The notes: generated by a model from the letters alone, not told the origin. 36,030 nucleotides of DNA from Chlorobium sp. (GCA_005843825.1 SZXX01000020.1:1-36030); one strand, 5' to 3'; positions 27,027 to 36,030 are shown, counted from the stretch's first letter. A program made the numbers and translations.

Positions 27027-28247
27027 TTAGCTTGCAGCAAGCAGCATATCGATCTCCCTGAATGGAAGATCAGTCAGTTCAGCAAGAATCTTTTTCGTGA
27101 CGTAGCTCTTGAAAATATAGGTTCCTTTTCTCAGACTGTGGTTTTTCCAAAGTATATCCGAAATGGTCTCATGGGAGGTGAGTTTCAGCAAAAAGGGGAG
27201 TAGTGTATTGGTAAGAGCAAAAGAGGCTGTTTTAGCTACAGCGGAAGGAATGTTAGGGACGCAGTAGTGGGTAACCCCGTGTTTGACATAAATAGGATTG
27301 GTATGCGATGTATGCCTGCTGGTGGCAAAGCAGGCCCCCTGATCAATCGAGACGTCAATAATAACCGAACCGGGCTTCATCGATTTAACCACCTGTTCAC
27401 TTACCAGCGGTTTTGTTATTTTCTGTCTTGGGCTTAAAGCGCCGATCACAACATCCGACATCTTGGCAAGTTCAGCAATATAATGGTCATTGGCTATTGC
27501 TGTGACAAGGTGACGGTTGAAAAACGCTTCAAATCTTCTCAGACGGTTAATCTCCTTGTCGATGACCGTCACCTGAGCACCAAGTCCGAGCGCGTCCTGC
27601 GCAGCAAAAAGCCCAACTGTTCCTGCCCCGATAATGGTGACGTGGGCCGGCGGAACACCGGCAATTCCGCCAAGCAGTATTCCGCTGCCACCATACCCGG
27701 TCTCAAGGTATTTAGCCGCTGTCTGAATGGCCAGAGAACCCGCAATTTCACTCAGTGTTCGTACTATCGGCAACTCGCCATCCCTTGTTTCAATAAATTC
27801 AAATCCCAATGCTGTGATATTCTTGTCAAGCAGTGCTTGTATCAATTGAGGGGTAATGGTGCCAAGGTGGAGGGCTGAAATAAGCAGTTGCCCTGGCATC
27901 AAGAGAGGGATTTCGTCAGGTTGAGGGGGCGATACCTTGACGATGACGTTGGAACGCTCGTACAACTCTTCGGGAGTTTCAGCAAGTGACGCTCCCGCAT
28001 CCGCGTAATCGCTATCCGTAAAGTTGCAGAAATTTCCGGCAGCTCGCTCAATATTTACTTTGATGCCATGCTCAACAAGTATTTGAACACCCGGAGGTGA
28101 AATAGCCACCCTTCTCTCGTCCTGAGCGCGTTCTCTCGGTATTCCGAGAACAACATCCATAGTTTTCTCAGGCTTGATCAACCATCGTTCAAGGGTTTTT
28201 GCGCCAAGCTCAAACTCAATGTTTTCAATATCCGAAGAATACCCCAT
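27027..28247 (-). CDS. ald: alanine dehydrogenase
   Basis: 406-residue NAD-dependent alanine dehydrogenase of the AlaDH/PNT family, interconverting alanine with pyruvate and ammonia. GIPRERAQDERRVAISPPGV near residue 35 holds the substrate arginine and lysine region; the NAD fold shows VTIIGAGTVGLFAAQDALGLGA near 205 and DVSIDQGACFATSRHTSH near 300. There is an unusual ~29-residue N-terminal extension before MDVVLGIPRE, so translation may start at 28160 instead. It lies 48 bases after a chlorosome ferredoxin-like gene on the same strand and may be co-transcribed; a metabolic reason is not evident. Confidence 0.92.
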   Translation of the reverse strand: MGYSSDIENIEFELGAKTLERWLIKPEKTMDVVLGIPRERAQDERRVAISPPGVQILVEHGIKVNIERAAGNFCNFTDSDYADAGASLAETPEELYERSNVIVKVSPPQPDEIPLLMPGQLLISALHLGTITPQLIQALLDKNITALGFEFIETRDGELPIVRTLSEIAGSLAIQTAAKYLETGYGGSGILLGGIAGVPPAHVTIIGAGTVGLFAAQDALGLGAQVTVIDKEINRLRRFEAFFNRHLVTAIANDHYIAELAKMSDVVIGALSPRQKITKPLVSEQVVKSMKPGSVIIDVSIDQGACFATSRHTSHTNPIYVKHGVTHYCVPNIPSAVAKTASFALTNTLLPFLLKLTSHETISDILWKNHSLRKGTYIFKSYVTKKILAELTDLPFREIDMLLAAS

Positions 28248-28295
28248 CAGGAGTTAATGGTTGCTGTTTTTACCCTAAGTACCGAAAGGGAAAAA

Positions 28296-28988
28296 CTACT
28301 TTATAGATATCTTGACCGGCTCAATAACCGGAGCTTTATTAGTCCCGCAACATGAAGTATCCGTTCCAGGCAATTGCAGGCATCCACCGGAAACATTGCA
28401 CACAACATTTGCAGCACTCTTAAACACTCCTTTCACACTCTCGGTAAGGATGGATACAGGGTACTGCATGAAGGGAAATGTCTCCATAAAAGTAGTCGAG
28501 GCCAGAAGCGATCCATAAGCGAGTCCACTCCCGATTTTTCTCAACGAATCCCCGGGGCTTACCATGCCCTCTTTAACACGGTTGAACAGGCTGCCTGCTC
28601 CATCCGGCAGTTTATTGGTCACATTATACCCTATAGTCTGGGCATACGTGATAAATTCCGGAACCTTGAACCCTAAAACAAGCCGCCTGAGGTATTCAGC
28701 CCTCGAAAGCACCTTGACGGTTCCCTCCTTTACAATGAGAGTTCTGCATGCTAGTCTGCCACCCTCCTTAAAAAGCTTGTCAGAAATAAATGCTTTCTCC
28801 TCTAAACCTGGAGGCGACAGGCACTCACTTCCTTCTTCTACATAAACAAAGCAGCTCTGGCAGATACCGTTCCCGCCACAGATACAGCCTATATGGCTTT
28901 TATTGAGTTGAGCAACCTTCAGAAGAACTTCACCAACATGCCCTTCACAAGGTTTATCATTAATAGAGATGATCATTGGTTCATGCAA
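28296..28988 (-). CDS. chlorosome envelope [2Fe-2S] protein, CsmI/CsmJ/CsmX type (a)
   Basis: 230 residues (226 if started at 28976, which would align better with the paralogue). The N-terminal ferredoxin-like domain has cysteines 37, 43, 46 and 81 in the adrenodoxin pattern C-x5-C-x2-C-x34-C (CGGNGICQSC ... ACRT). The following part (residues ~100-200) is amphipathic and resembles the CsmA/CsmE-like or CsmB/F-like lipid-facing domains of chlorosome envelope proteins. The C-terminus adds a Cys-rich tail (CNVSGGCLQL ... SCCG). In Chlorobaculum these proteins sit in the chlorosome monolayer and pass electrons to redox-quench excited bacteriochlorophyll. It lies downstream of the paralogue at 29120, before ald. 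Which of CsmI, J or X it is cannot be settled here. Confidence 0.82.
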   Translation of the reverse strand: MHEPMIISINDKPCEGHVGEVLLKVAQLNKSHIGCICGGNGICQSCFVYVEEGSECLSPPGLEEKAFISDKLFKEGGRLACRTLIVKEGTVKVLSRAEYLRRLVLGFKVPEFITYAQTIGYNVTNKLPDGAGSLFNRVKEGMVSPGDSLRKIGSGLAYGSLLASTTFMETFPFMQYPVSILTESVKGVFKSAANVVCNVSGGCLQLPGTDTSCCGTNKAPVIEPVKISIK

Positions 28989-29065
28989 TCAGTGGTGAAT
29001 TAATCAAACATTGCTATCAACCTCTTGTTCTAAGATATAAAAAATTTGTCAGCAGCACTCAATCT

Positions 29066-29098
29066 AACCTTGTTCTTCCCTCACAGAAGAACAAGGTT
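29066..29098 (-). terminator. 13-bp hairpin between the two chlorosome genes
   Basis: AACCTTGTTCTTC (29066-29078) pairs perfectly with GAAGAACAAGGTT (29086-29098), loop of 7. It begins about 20 bases after the stop of the upstream gene and has no T run. It may partially end transcription or stabilise the 3' end of the first mRNA, allowing unequal amounts of the two proteins. Confidence 0.65.
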
Positions 29099-29119
29099 TA
29101 ACCATTAATTATTTGTAAC

Positions 29120-29719
29120 CTATGCAGCAATACCTTCGCTCTCTCTTTGGGTATTTTTTTCTTTATTGCCGTTGCAGAAGGCTGAAAGTTGAAAGGGTTT
29201 GCATGCTTCAGGATTCGTCTTTCCATCCACTGAAGATGCCGGTACAAAAGCATTGGCAAGTAACTGCAAGGCATCTCCGATTCCGCTGATGACATCTGCA
29301 ATGAGCTGCCATAGATCAAACTCCCTTCCACCCTGCATGCGCATGGTATCAGGAAACTTTACCAGCGACTCCCACCCCATTTTCGCAGCATGTTCAGTCA
29401 ACTGCAATGGATTGGTTTCAAAGCTTCTTTTTACCTCTTCAACTAACGAAACGACCCTTATCTCTCCTTCTTTTTCAATTGTGGTCAGGCAGGCCATCCT
29501 TGTTCCTTCATTGATCAATCGGTCTGAAAGAAGTGCCTTTTCCTCAACACTGAGAGGCGACAGGTTCTCACTACCCTCAAGAACCTTTACATAGCAGGTT
29601 TGACAGATGCTGTTGCCACCGCAGAAGTAGCCGATATGTTCATGGTTGCTGCGGGCAATATCAAGCAGCCTGTCGCCCTTCTTTGCTTCGTGTGCGTGAT
29701 TATTTATAGAGATGTTCAT
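29120..29719 (-). CDS. chlorosome envelope [2Fe-2S] protein, CsmI/CsmJ/CsmX type (b)
   Basis: 199 residues, paralogous to the next gene downstream. The ferredoxin-like domain has cysteines 33, 39, 42 and 77 in the same C-x5-C-x2-C-x34-C pattern (CGGNSICQTC ... ACLTT), with shared stretches SPLSVEEKALLSDRL and SPPGLEEKAFISDKL between the two. Residues ~95-165 form the amphipathic envelope part (LTEHAAKMGWESLVKFPDTM, DVISGIGDALQLLANAF). The tail is short and charged and lacks the Cys cluster of the paralogue. The start at 29719 is the family-like MNISINNHAHEA. First gene of a probable unit with the second chlorosome gene and ald. Confidence 0.82.
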   Translation of the reverse strand: MNISINNHAHEAKKGDRLLDIARSNHEHIGYFCGGNSICQTCYVKVLEGSENLSPLSVEEKALLSDRLINEGTRMACLTTIEKEGEIRVVSLVEEVKRSFETNPLQLTEHAAKMGWESLVKFPDTMRMQGGREFDLWQLIADVISGIGDALQLLANAFVPASSVDGKTNPEACKPFQLSAFCNGNKEKNTQRESEGIAA

Positions 29720-29843
29720 AATTATAAGGTTTTAGTTTATAGGACTAATTTTGTCCGCTTATTATGAACACAAAGACCGTCACAAAAGTTGCGATGTTAA
29801 ACTCAATTATTTTTTAACCGCTAAAATAAAGTTCCCCGATCCT

Positions 29844-29870
29844 AACTTATAAGTTCTATAAGACCTATTT
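29844..29870. repeat. 9-base tandem repeat, locus C (3 units)
   Basis: Units AACTTATAA, GTTCTATAA and GACCTATTT. The last unit overlaps the stop codon of mfd, so the array has grown into, or been partly captured by, the end of that gene. A single GTCCTATAA-like word also lies on the minus strand just upstream of the chlorosome gene start. Confidence 0.5.
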
Positions 29871-32800
29871 CCCCTCCAAGCCCACACTTTCTTTCGCTGC
29901 TGCGTCCAGCTTTTTCAGCAGTTCCGAATACTCGTCTATCAAATCCGCAGGGGATGTGTCTATACCGGCAGGATGGGTCAGTACCAGTTTTATTTTTTTA
30001 TCCATCTTGAATCCGGGGTTATACTTCTGCATCCAAGGTTCCTGAACCGAAACGAACAGGTACTGAAGAAAATCCCGGTTTCCAAGATTTTCATCGTGCT
30101 GGTCAGGGAGATAAAGGGTGAAATTAAACTTTTGAATATCAATCTTTTCAAGTCCAAGAGACGACCCGACTATTTTAAGTTTTGTCAAAAGAAGAAGGTT
30201 CGAAACCTCTTCAGGCAAGGCTCCAAAGCGGTCCTTGAGTTCAATTGCCAGGGCATCGACGCTCTCAGGTGAGGGTGCTTTTGATATTTTGTCGTAAAAC
30301 GCAAAGCGCTCATGGGTCGCATTCACAAAATAATCAGGAATGAGGGCATCAAAGAAAAAGAGAAGATCACAGGCTTTTGATTGCCTGGCTGACGGTTTGT
30401 CATCACCTGAAAACATGTGACTGAATTCATTTGATTTCAGTTCAGCCACAGTTTCTGCAAGCATTTTCTGATAGAGATCAAACCCGAGTTCATGGATATA
30501 TCCCGATTGCTCAGCACCAAGCAGATTTCCAGCACCGCGGATATCGAGATCCCGAAGGGCGATGTTAAAACCTGATCCTAGTTCAGTAAAGCTTTCAATC
30601 ACCGCAAGACGCTGAACAGCATCCCTTTTCAGGGTGTGCAGAGGTGGGGTTACCAGGTAGCAGTAAGCTTTTCGATCGCTTCGTCCCACTCTTCCTCGTA
30701 ACTGGTAGAGATCAGAAAGCCCGAACATATCAGCCCGGTTGATAATGATGGTATTCGCATTCGAAATATCAAGGCCTGAGCCGATAATCGTGGTTGAAAT
30801 AAGCACGTCAACCTCTTTCTGCATGAAATCCATCATTATTTTTTCAAGCTCCTTCGGTGGCAACTGGCCGTGAGCGTAAACAATTCTTGCAGAAGGAACA
30901 AGCTCCCTGAGGGTATTCAGGATATCCTCAAGAGACGCAATCCGGTTATGCAGAAAGAAAACCTGCCCCTCCCGTTTGATCTCTCTGACGATAGCTGATT
31001 GAATCAGAGAAGCGTCATAATCGGTAATGAAAGTTTCTACCGGTTGCCGGTTTTTAGGCGGAGTAGACACAATCGAAAGATCTCGTGCACCAAGCATTGA
31101 AAACTGCAAGGTTCTCGGAATCGGTGTTGCAGACATGGTCAAGGTATCAACCCCGGGGAACTGTTCACGCAGTTTCTCTTTAACCTCAACCCCGAAGTGC
31201 TGCTCTTCATCAATAACAAGCAGACCAAGATCTTTAAAGTGAACGTCTTTCGATACCAGCCGATGAGTTCCGATAACAATATCAACCAGTCCCAGTTCAA
31301 TTTTTTTGAGTATTTCCAGTTGTTCCTTGCGTGGTACAAAGCGGCTGAGTACTGCAATTGAAATCGGAAAATTCTCAAACCTTCTGGTAAACGATTCAGC
31401 ATGCTGATGGGCGAGAATGGTTGTAGGCGTCAGCACGGCAACCTGCTTTCTGGATTCAACAGCCTTGAAAGCCGAGCGCATGGCAATCTCGGTTTTTCCA
31501 AAACCGGCATCACCGCAGATCAAGCGGTCCATCGGATGCGGCTCCTGCATATCTTTTTTAACCGCCTCAATTGCTTTAAACTGATCAGGAGTTTCATCGA
31601 AAATAAACGACGACTCAAATTCGCGCATGAATATCGAGTCCGGTTCAAAGGCAAAGCCGGGTTGCATTTTACGCTGAGCATAAACCTTTATCAGGTTGAT
31701 AGCAATATCACGGAGTTTCGAACGAACCTTCTCTTTTTTTGCCGCCCATTTCGAACTGCCAAGTTTTGATAGCGTTGGCAGGGAGCTTTCTGAAGCTGTA
31801 TATTTTGAGAGCAGATTGATACTCTGGACATTAACAAAAAGCTGATCCCCGCCTGAATACTCAATAAGGACAGATTCCTGCTCGGAATTTCCCACTGTTA
31901 TGGTTTCAAGGGATTTGAATATTCCAATGCCGTAATCCTCATGGACGACATAATCACCCACTTTAAGCTTCTGGAGATCCTTGAGCGAAATCCCTCGTAT
32001 TTTCCTTTTGCGGTGAGCTTTATGAGAGTGCAGTTTCCCAAAGATGTCCGATTCAGTATAGAGGTCAAGATTGCCAAAAATAAATCCTGTATGCAGGTTA
32101 ATCGGAACCCAGCTAGCCTCCACACTGCCCTCACTCCCCGAATTCATCATTTCCTCTGCCAGAAAATCGGTCAAACCCTCTATTTCACGACGTGAGCTGG
32201 TTGCAAAAAGCGGTTTTTTATTAGAGGCTATTTCCTTTTGCAGCAGGGTTGCAAGAATGCGGAAATTTGCATTAAGTTTTTTTTGCGCAGTTGACTTGAA
32301 GTCAATTGCAGCAGGTGAAGAGTGAGTAATCCTGATACATCGAAACCTTGACAGTGCATCAGCTAAGGCGTCATGGTTGTCTCGTGTTGCAAATTCAATG
32401 GTATCATCGATGATCACCACTGTTCGCTGGTCCAGATAGTCAAGAATTGTTGTTTCAGTGCCGGCAATGTCTGTTGTTGCATCTAAAAAACTTGCTGAAA
32501 TATCGGCGGTTGTCACCGTTTTTCCTGAAAGCTGACTGTTGATGTCAAAAATGCGCAGTGATGTAACGGTATCCCCAAAAAATTCAACTCTATACGGTTC
32601 CCTCGCTCCAAAAGGAAATGCATCAATAATTGAGCCCCTGACGGAGAACTCGCCCTCGTTTTCAACAAACTCTCTCTGCTCAAAGCCGTTTGCAACGAGA
32701 AATTTTTTCAGGGTTTCATACCCTGCCGTCTGGTCGGTTTTCAGTCTGAAAATCCGGCTTTCGGCATCGACTGGTTTGCAAAGGGCAACGTCGAGATCAT

Positions 32801-33188
32801 CGAAAAAAGAGAGTATGAGCGATTTTTTCCCCTTCGAGATAGCCCCGATTGAGAGCGAAAGTTCATCTGATGTATTGCAGATTATCTCTTTGGGAAGCAG
32901 TGCATCCAGATCATTGTCATACAATTCGAAGTTGTTTTGCCCGGACACAATCATGAGAGAAGAGTCCATATCTGCAAACAGGGCTGCAGCAAGAACCGAA
33001 GAGAGAGAGCCCTGCAACCCGGAGATATCGATTGGTGGAAAAGCTTCGTTGTTTTTTTCTGATCCGTCAACTAAAGATTGAGTAAGCTGGCTGTAGGGAG
33101 TTGATTGCTTGACAGTCTCAATGAGAAAGCTGGTATTTTTTTTAGTGACGGTCGTACTTTGCAGATCTGAATCTGATAACGTTTTCAT
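29865..33188 (-). CDS. mfd: transcription-repair coupling factor Mfd
   Basis: 1107 residues, normal length. The N-terminal UvrB-like part binds UvrA ([15 protein letters not shown] near 45; [26 protein letters not shown] near 175). The RNA-polymerase-interacting CarD-like domain is at about 400-465 ([21 protein letters not shown]). The translocase follows with Walker [14 protein letters not shown] near 555, DEEQHFGV near 660 and motif [11 protein letters not shown]; then the second RecA lobe with [21 protein letters not shown] and [11 protein letters not shown], and the C-terminal TRCF domain. It removes stalled RNA polymerase at DNA damage and recruits UvrA. Divergent from the ABC ATPase gene, with a 90-base spacer. 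Confidence 0.97.
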   Translation of the reverse strand: MKTLSDSDLQSTTVTKKNTSFLIETVKQSTPYSQLTQSLVDGSEKNNEAFPPIDISGLQGSLSSVLAAALFADMDSSLMIVSGQNNFELYDNDLDALLPKEIICNTSDELSLSIGAISKGKKSLILSFFDDLDVALCKPVDAESRIFRLKTDQTAGYETLKKFLVANGFEQREFVENEGEFSVRGSIIDAFPFGAREPYRVEFFGDTVTSLRIFDINSQLSGKTVTTADISASFLDATTDIAGTETTILDYLDQRTVVIIDDTIEFATRDNHDALADALSRFRCIRITHSSPAAIDFKSTAQKKLNANFRILATLLQKEIASNKKPLFATSSRREIEGLTDFLAEEMMNSGSEGSVEASWVPINLHTGFIFGNLDLYTESDIFGKLHSHKAHRKRKIRGISLKDLQKLKVGDYVVHEDYGIGIFKSLETITVGNSEQESVLIEYSGGDQLFVNVQSINLLSKYTASESSLPTLSKLGSSKWAAKKEKVRSKLRDIAINLIKVYAQRKMQPGFAFEPDSIFMREFESSFIFDETPDQFKAIEAVKKDMQEPHPMDRLICGDAGFGKTEIAMRSAFKAVESRKQVAVLTPTTILAHQHAESFTRRFENFPISIAVLSRFVPRKEQLEILKKIELGLVDIVIGTHRLVSKDVHFKDLGLLVIDEEQHFGVEVKEKLREQFPGVDTLTMSATPIPRTLQFSMLGARDLSIVSTPPKNRQPVETFITDYDASLIQSAIVREIKREGQVFFLHNRIASLEDILNTLRELVPSARIVYAHGQLPPKELEKIMMDFMQKEVDVLISTTIIGSGLDISNANTIIINRADMFGLSDLYQLRGRVGRSDRKAYCYLVTPPLHTLKRDAVQRLAVIESFTELGSGFNIALRDLDIRGAGNLLGAEQSGYIHELGFDLYQKMLAETVAELKSNEFSHMFSGDDKPSARQSKACDLLFFFDALIPDYFVNATHERFAFYDKISKAPSPESVDALAIELKDRFGALPEEVSNLLLLTKLKIVGSSLGLEKIDIQKFNFTLYLPDQHDENLGNRDFLQYLFVSVQEPWMQKYNPGFKMDKKIKLVLTHPAGIDTSPADLIDEYSELLKKLDAAAKESVGLEGK

Positions 33189-33278
33189 ATGAAGCTTACA
33201 AACTATATTTTCATGCTTGATTCCCTCAATGCCTGGCTAATACTATGAACCCTTCACGGCCTTGGAAGACTGTTATAT

Positions 33279-34247
33279 ATGGAAAAAATTCTTGAACTGA
33301 AAAATCTCAAAACTTACTACTCAACCGACAATGGTATTGCAAAAGCAGTTGACGGCGTGAGCTTTTCTCTCGGTCGCAACCGTACACTGGGAGTCGTAGG
33401 GGAGTCCGGGTGCGGAAAATCGGTGACTGCACTCTCTATTATGCGCCTGGTGCCAATGCCGCCCGGTTATTTTGCGGGCGGGGAGATACTATGGAAAGGG
33501 GAGGATCTCTTGAAGCTTTCTGAAGAAAAAATGCGCCATTTACGAGGTGACGACATTGCCATGATTTTCCAGGAGCCAATGAGTTCGCTCAATCCGGTAT
33601 TTACCTGCGGCAGCCAGATATCCGAACAGATTCTCATACACCGCGATGTCACTAAGGTGGAAGCAAAAAAACGCTCGATCGAACTCTTGAATCTGGTTGG
33701 AATTCCTAACCCGGCAGAAAGGTTTTCCTCTTATCCCCATGAACTTTCAGGAGGTATGCGTCAGAGGGTCATGATTGCCATGGCGCTTTCCTGCAATCCC
33801 GCCCTTCTCATTGCCGACGAACCAACCACAGCCCTCGATGTCACCGTTCAGGCGCAGATCCTCGATCTTATCAGCAAACTTCAGTCCGATACCGGCATGA
33901 GTGTCATGCTGATTACCCATGATTTTGGAGTTGTCGCTGAGCTTTGCGAAGAAGTGATTGTGATGTATGCGTCAAGAGTGGTCGAAAAAGGTTCGGTGCA
34001 GCAGCTTTTCCAGAACCCTCTCCATCCCTATACCCAGGGTCTGTTAAAATCAATTCCTCATTTAGGCGCACCCAGAAAGAGGCTTCATGTTATCGAAGGT
34101 AACGTACCAAGCGTTATAAATTTGCCCGAAGGGTGTCGCTTTGCAGGCAGATGCCCGCTGGCCGACGATCACTGCCGGCATGTTCAGCCTGATCTGGTGG
34201 CCTATGAGGCCGGCCACGATGCCGCCTGCTGGAAAGTTGGTCTCTGA
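33279..34247 (+). CDS. oligopeptide/dipeptide-type ABC transporter ATPase (OppD/DppD)
   Basis: 322 residues. Walker A GESGCGKS at 41-48, Q-loop IFQEPMSSLNPVF near 98, signature LSGGMRQRV near 157, Walker B LLIADEPTTALDVT near 177, and H-loop THDFGVV near 213. The C-terminal extension with LPEGCRFAGRCPLADDHC (Cys pattern of the oligo_HPY domain) marks the OppD/DppD group, which imports peptides or nickel. No permease, binding protein or second ATPase is adjacent, so partners must lie elsewhere. The last 46 bases overlap the end of the convergent Nudix gene. Confidence 0.92.
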   Translation: MEKILELKNLKTYYSTDNGIAKAVDGVSFSLGRNRTLGVVGESGCGKSVTALSIMRLVPMPPGYFAGGEILWKGEDLLKLSEEKMRHLRGDDIAMIFQEPMSSLNPVFTCGSQISEQILIHRDVTKVEAKKRSIELLNLVGIPNPAERFSSYPHELSGGMRQRVMIAMALSCNPALLIADEPTTALDVTVQAQILDLISKLQSDTGMSVMLITHDFGVVAELCEEVIVMYASRVVEKGSVQQLFQNPLHPYTQGLLKSIPHLGAPRKRLHVIEGNVPSVINLPEGCRFAGRCPLADDHCRHVQPDLVAYEAGHDAACWKVGL

Positions 34248-34738
34248 GTATTGTTGGCATCCACGATAATCTGTCGGTGAAGCGGTATTCGTACCTCCGG
34301 TATAAGATCTGGGGTATAAAAGCCGGCATCCAGCAACTCATGGTTTATTCTTATGGCGTCATTATCAACCCTGACCAGGTAAGCAACCACCAGCAGTGAA
34401 CCATAGAGTTCAACATCACGATGATAAACGCCAATAAGACTGTCAACTTTCCCTTCGAGAGAAGTCTCTTCCATCAGTTCCCGTAAACACCCTTCGTGAG
34501 GTTCTTCACCTGTTTCAAGAAACCCTCCGGGAAGAGCCCACTCATTGAATGCAGGTTCATGAGCTCTCCGGATCACAAGGAGCTCATCTTTCGCATTGAC
34601 GGTATAGGCAACAGCAACAGGAAGAGGGTTGACGTAATGCACCCATCTGCATGATGGGCAAAACATCCGTTCACGTCCGTCAATCATTGCCTTGTCAAGT
34701 CTTTCAGCGCAAATCGGACAAAATGAATAAGATTTCAT
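34202..34738 (-). CDS. Nudix hydrolase with N-terminal zinc ribbon
   Basis: 178 residues. Cysteines 7, 10, 27 and 30 (CPIC ... CPSC) form a zinc-ribbon-like head, as in NudC-type and related proteins. The Nudix box lies at about 71-92, from GFLETGEEPH to RELMEETS, matching G-x5-E-x7-R-E-U-x-E-E; the final Gly of the consensus is Ser. It should cleave a nucleoside diphosphate derivative; the substrate cannot be told. The C-terminal ~15 codons lie antisense to the end of the ABC ATPase gene, so the tail may be a recent extension. It is divergent from bcp. Confidence 0.9.
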   Translation of the reverse strand: MKSYSFCPICAERLDKAMIDGRERMFCPSCRWVHYVNPLPVAVAYTVNAKDELLVIRRAHEPAFNEWALPGGFLETGEEPHEGCLRELMEETSLEGKVDSLIGVYHRDVELYGSLLVVAYLVRVDNDAIRINHELLDAGFYTPDLIPEVRIPLHRQIIVDANNTQRPTFQQAASWPAS

Positions 34739-34794
34739 GGCACCCTCAAGAAACTTTTTGCAGTAGTGATTGATTTACAATTGAAATAAGTTCC

Positions 34795-34800
34795 TATAAT
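34795..34800 (+). promoter_or_regulatory. candidate -10 box for bcp
   Basis: Perfect TATAAT 17 bases before the bcp start codon. A TTGATT lies 19 bases upstream of it and TTTACA 15 bases upstream, neither at ideal spacing. If used, the 5' leader would be only about 10 bases. Confidence 0.4.
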
Positions 34801-34817
34801 TAGAATAAGCTTCATTC

Positions 34818-35297
34818 ATGTCAATATCAATACTTAAAGAAGGCGTCACTGCCCCCCCGATAGTCGCTCAAGACCAGGATGGAAAAACGGTTTCTCTCGA
34901 AGAGTACCGTGGCCGTAAGGTGGTTCTTTATTTTTACCCGAAAGATGATACTCCTGGATGTACAAAGGAAGCTTGTGCTTTTAGGGATAATTTCCCTAAC
35001 TTTAACAAACTTGGTGTAGATATTCTTGGAGTAAGTGTCGATAACGAGACAAAACATAAAAAGTTTGCCGAAAAATTCACGCTGCCCTTCCGCCTTGTTG
35101 CCGATCCTGACAAACACATTGTCGAAGCTTACGGAGTATGGGGGCCGAAAAAGTTTATGGGACGTGAATATATGGGAACCAGCAGGGTTACATATTTGAT
35201 TAATGAACAGGGAGTAATTGAAAAAGTTTGGCCGAAAGTCAATCCGGTCGGACATGCAGAAGAGTTGCTCGACTATTTGCAGCAAAAAACATCATAA
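34818..35297 (+). CDS. bcp: thioredoxin-dependent peroxiredoxin, BCP/PrxQ type
   Basis: 159-residue peroxidase that reduces hydrogen and organic peroxides with thioredoxin. The active site DDTPGCTKEACAFRD places the peroxidatic Cys at 48 and the resolving Cys at 53, the C-x4-C form of PrxQ/BCP. FYPKDDTPGC, LGVSVDNETKHKKFAEKF and RVTYLINEQGVI are typical. Six bases separate it from algH/yqgE, so they are probably one transcript. It is an expected oxygen-defence gene for an anaerobe. Confidence 0.96.
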   Translation: MSISILKEGVTAPPIVAQDQDGKTVSLEEYRGRKVVLYFYPKDDTPGCTKEACAFRDNFPNFNKLGVDILGVSVDNETKHKKFAEKFTLPFRLVADPDKHIVEAYGVWGPKKFMGREYMGTSRVTYLINEQGVIEKVWPKVNPVGHAEELLDYLQQKTS

Positions 35298-35303
35298 AAG
35301 AAT

Positions 35304-35867
35304 ATGGTAAACGAATTTGACAAGGTTAAAGCTGGCAAACTCCTGATTGCTTCAGCCAATATGCTGGAATCGAATTTCAAACGCACGGTTCTTGTTATGT
35401 GTGAGCATAACGAGAAGGGCTCTTTGGGTTTTATTCTCAACCGTCCGATGGAATTCAAGGTTTGTGAAGCCATAGCCGGTTTTGAGGACATCGAAGAACC
35501 TCTTCACATGGGAGGGCCCGTTCAGGTAGATACTGTGCATTTCCTCCATCTACGGGGCGATCTTATCGAAGACTCACTTGAAATTCTGCCCGGCCTCTTC
35601 TGGGGCGGCGACAAAAATCAGCTGAGTTTTTTACTGAATACAGGTGTGATGATGCCAGGTGAAATTCGTTTTTTTCTGGGTTATGCCGGTTGGACAGCCG
35701 GGCAGCTTGAAGCCGAGTTTGAAGAGGGAGCATGGTATACGGCCGAAGCATCGAAAGACATGATATTCAGTGATGCATATGAAAGGATGTGGAGCCGCTC
35801 AGTGCGCTCGAAGGGCGGTGAATACCAGCTTGTTGCCAACGCCCCTGAACTTCCCGGCCTGAACTGA
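35304..35867 (+). CDS. algH: YqgE/AlgH family protein (DUF179)
   Basis: 187 residues. Opening KAGKLLIASANMLESNFKRTVLVMCEHNEKGSLGFILNRP and the later FLGYAGWTAGQLEAEFEEGAWY are the family hallmarks. The protein is common in bacteria; it was linked to alginate regulation in Pseudomonas but has no proven biochemical role. Starts 6 bases after bcp, co-directional. Confidence 0.93.
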   Translation: MVNEFDKVKAGKLLIASANMLESNFKRTVLVMCEHNEKGSLGFILNRPMEFKVCEAIAGFEDIEEPLHMGGPVQVDTVHFLHLRGDLIEDSLEILPGLFWGGDKNQLSFLLNTGVMMPGEIRFFLGYAGWTAGQLEAEFEEGAWYTAEASKDMIFSDAYERMWSRSVRSKGGEYQLVANAPELPGLN

Positions 35868-35906
35868 CGGGATTGTTGTTTGGAAGTTTCACAACGACAA
35901 TTCTTC

Positions 35907-35935
35907 TTGTTCTATAGGTTTAAAAAGTATATATA
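35907..35935 (+). promoter_or_regulatory. candidate promoter of the tmRNA gene
   Basis: TTGTTC (35907-35912), 17-base spacer, TATATA (35930-35935). Transcription would begin near 35942 and give a ~33-base 5' leader containing a small GCTGC-TTCG-GTAGC hairpin, to be removed by RNase P at the mature 5' end. Confidence 0.45.
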
Positions 35936-35975
35936 AACAACGCTGCTTCGGTAGCACTGTTCTTTGATGACGTAT

Positions 35976-36030
35976 GGGGATGACAGGCTTTCGACAGGGC
36001 AGGTGTGAGATGGAGTTGCACTCCGAGTTT
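35976..36030 (+). ncRNA. ssrA: transfer-messenger RNA (tmRNA), 5' part only
   Basis: GGGGATGACAGGCTTTCGACAGG is the typical 5' tRNA-like end of tmRNA, and the following GGTGTGAGATGGAGTTGCA agrees with my recollection of green sulfur bacterial tmRNAs. It releases stalled ribosomes together with SmpB. The window ends after 55 bases, before the tag-coding part, so the peptide tag cannot be read. Confidence 0.9.

Overview
This window comes from a green sulfur bacterium (Chlorobiota, Chlorobiaceae). The evidence is two paralogous chlorosome-envelope proteins of the CsmI/CsmJ/CsmX type with adrenodoxin-like [2Fe-2S] motifs next to an alanine dehydrogenase and a CrtH-type carotenoid isomerase, a citramalate-synthase-containing ilv/leu cluster, and the 5' end of a tmRNA that looks like the Chlorobium type. 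I cannot name the species. Most genes are ordinary chromosomal housekeeping genes; most of the unusual material lies in regulatory and intergenic DNA.

Layout. (1) Bases 1-13,480, minus strand: a branched-chain amino acid supercluster read ilvD-ilvB-[DUF805 gene]-ilvN-ilvC-leuB-leuA-leuC-leuD-cimA, then radC. It makes valine, leucine and, through citramalate, isoleucine. A good sigma70-type promoter, an 18-residue leader peptide of which half is Val/Leu/Ile, and mutually exclusive hairpins precede ilvD and look like a classical translation-coupled attenuator. A small AT-rich membrane-protein gene flanked by strong inverted repeats separates ilvB from ilvN. (2) 13,744-15,327, plus: a fused phytol-kinase-like (VTE5/dolichol kinase) and DUF92 (VTE6, phytyl-phosphate kinase-like) membrane protein. 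(3) 15,350-18,943, plus: a Tol-Pal envelope cluster (tolQ, tolR, TolA/TonB-like, pal, cpoB) without tolB. (4) 19,181-22,400, minus: an unknown gene, dnaK and hsp20. Upstream of hsp20 are an exact-consensus sigma54 (-24/-12) element and, about 110 bases further up, a large palindrome placed like an activator site; the start of hsp20 looks frameshifted by one base. (5) 22,653-23,546, minus: an ECF sigma factor and a zinc anti-sigma factor whose Cys/His spacing matches RsrA. (6) 23,895-24,965, minus: a secreted protein with a 39-base tandem repeat. (7) 25,267-29,719: crtH (plus) facing ald and two chlorosome ferredoxin-like genes (minus). (8) 29,865-33,188, minus: mfd. (9) 33,279-35,867: a lone oligopeptide-type ABC ATPase converging on a Nudix gene, then bcp and algH/yqgE, then the tmRNA gene running off the right edge.

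Short dispersed repeats (a 9-base tandem family, a composite repeat found twice between convergent genes, and a TCATYCCGA-type repeat) occupy several of the larger gaps. All functional calls rest on reading the translated sequence and recalled family motifs; no database search was run.
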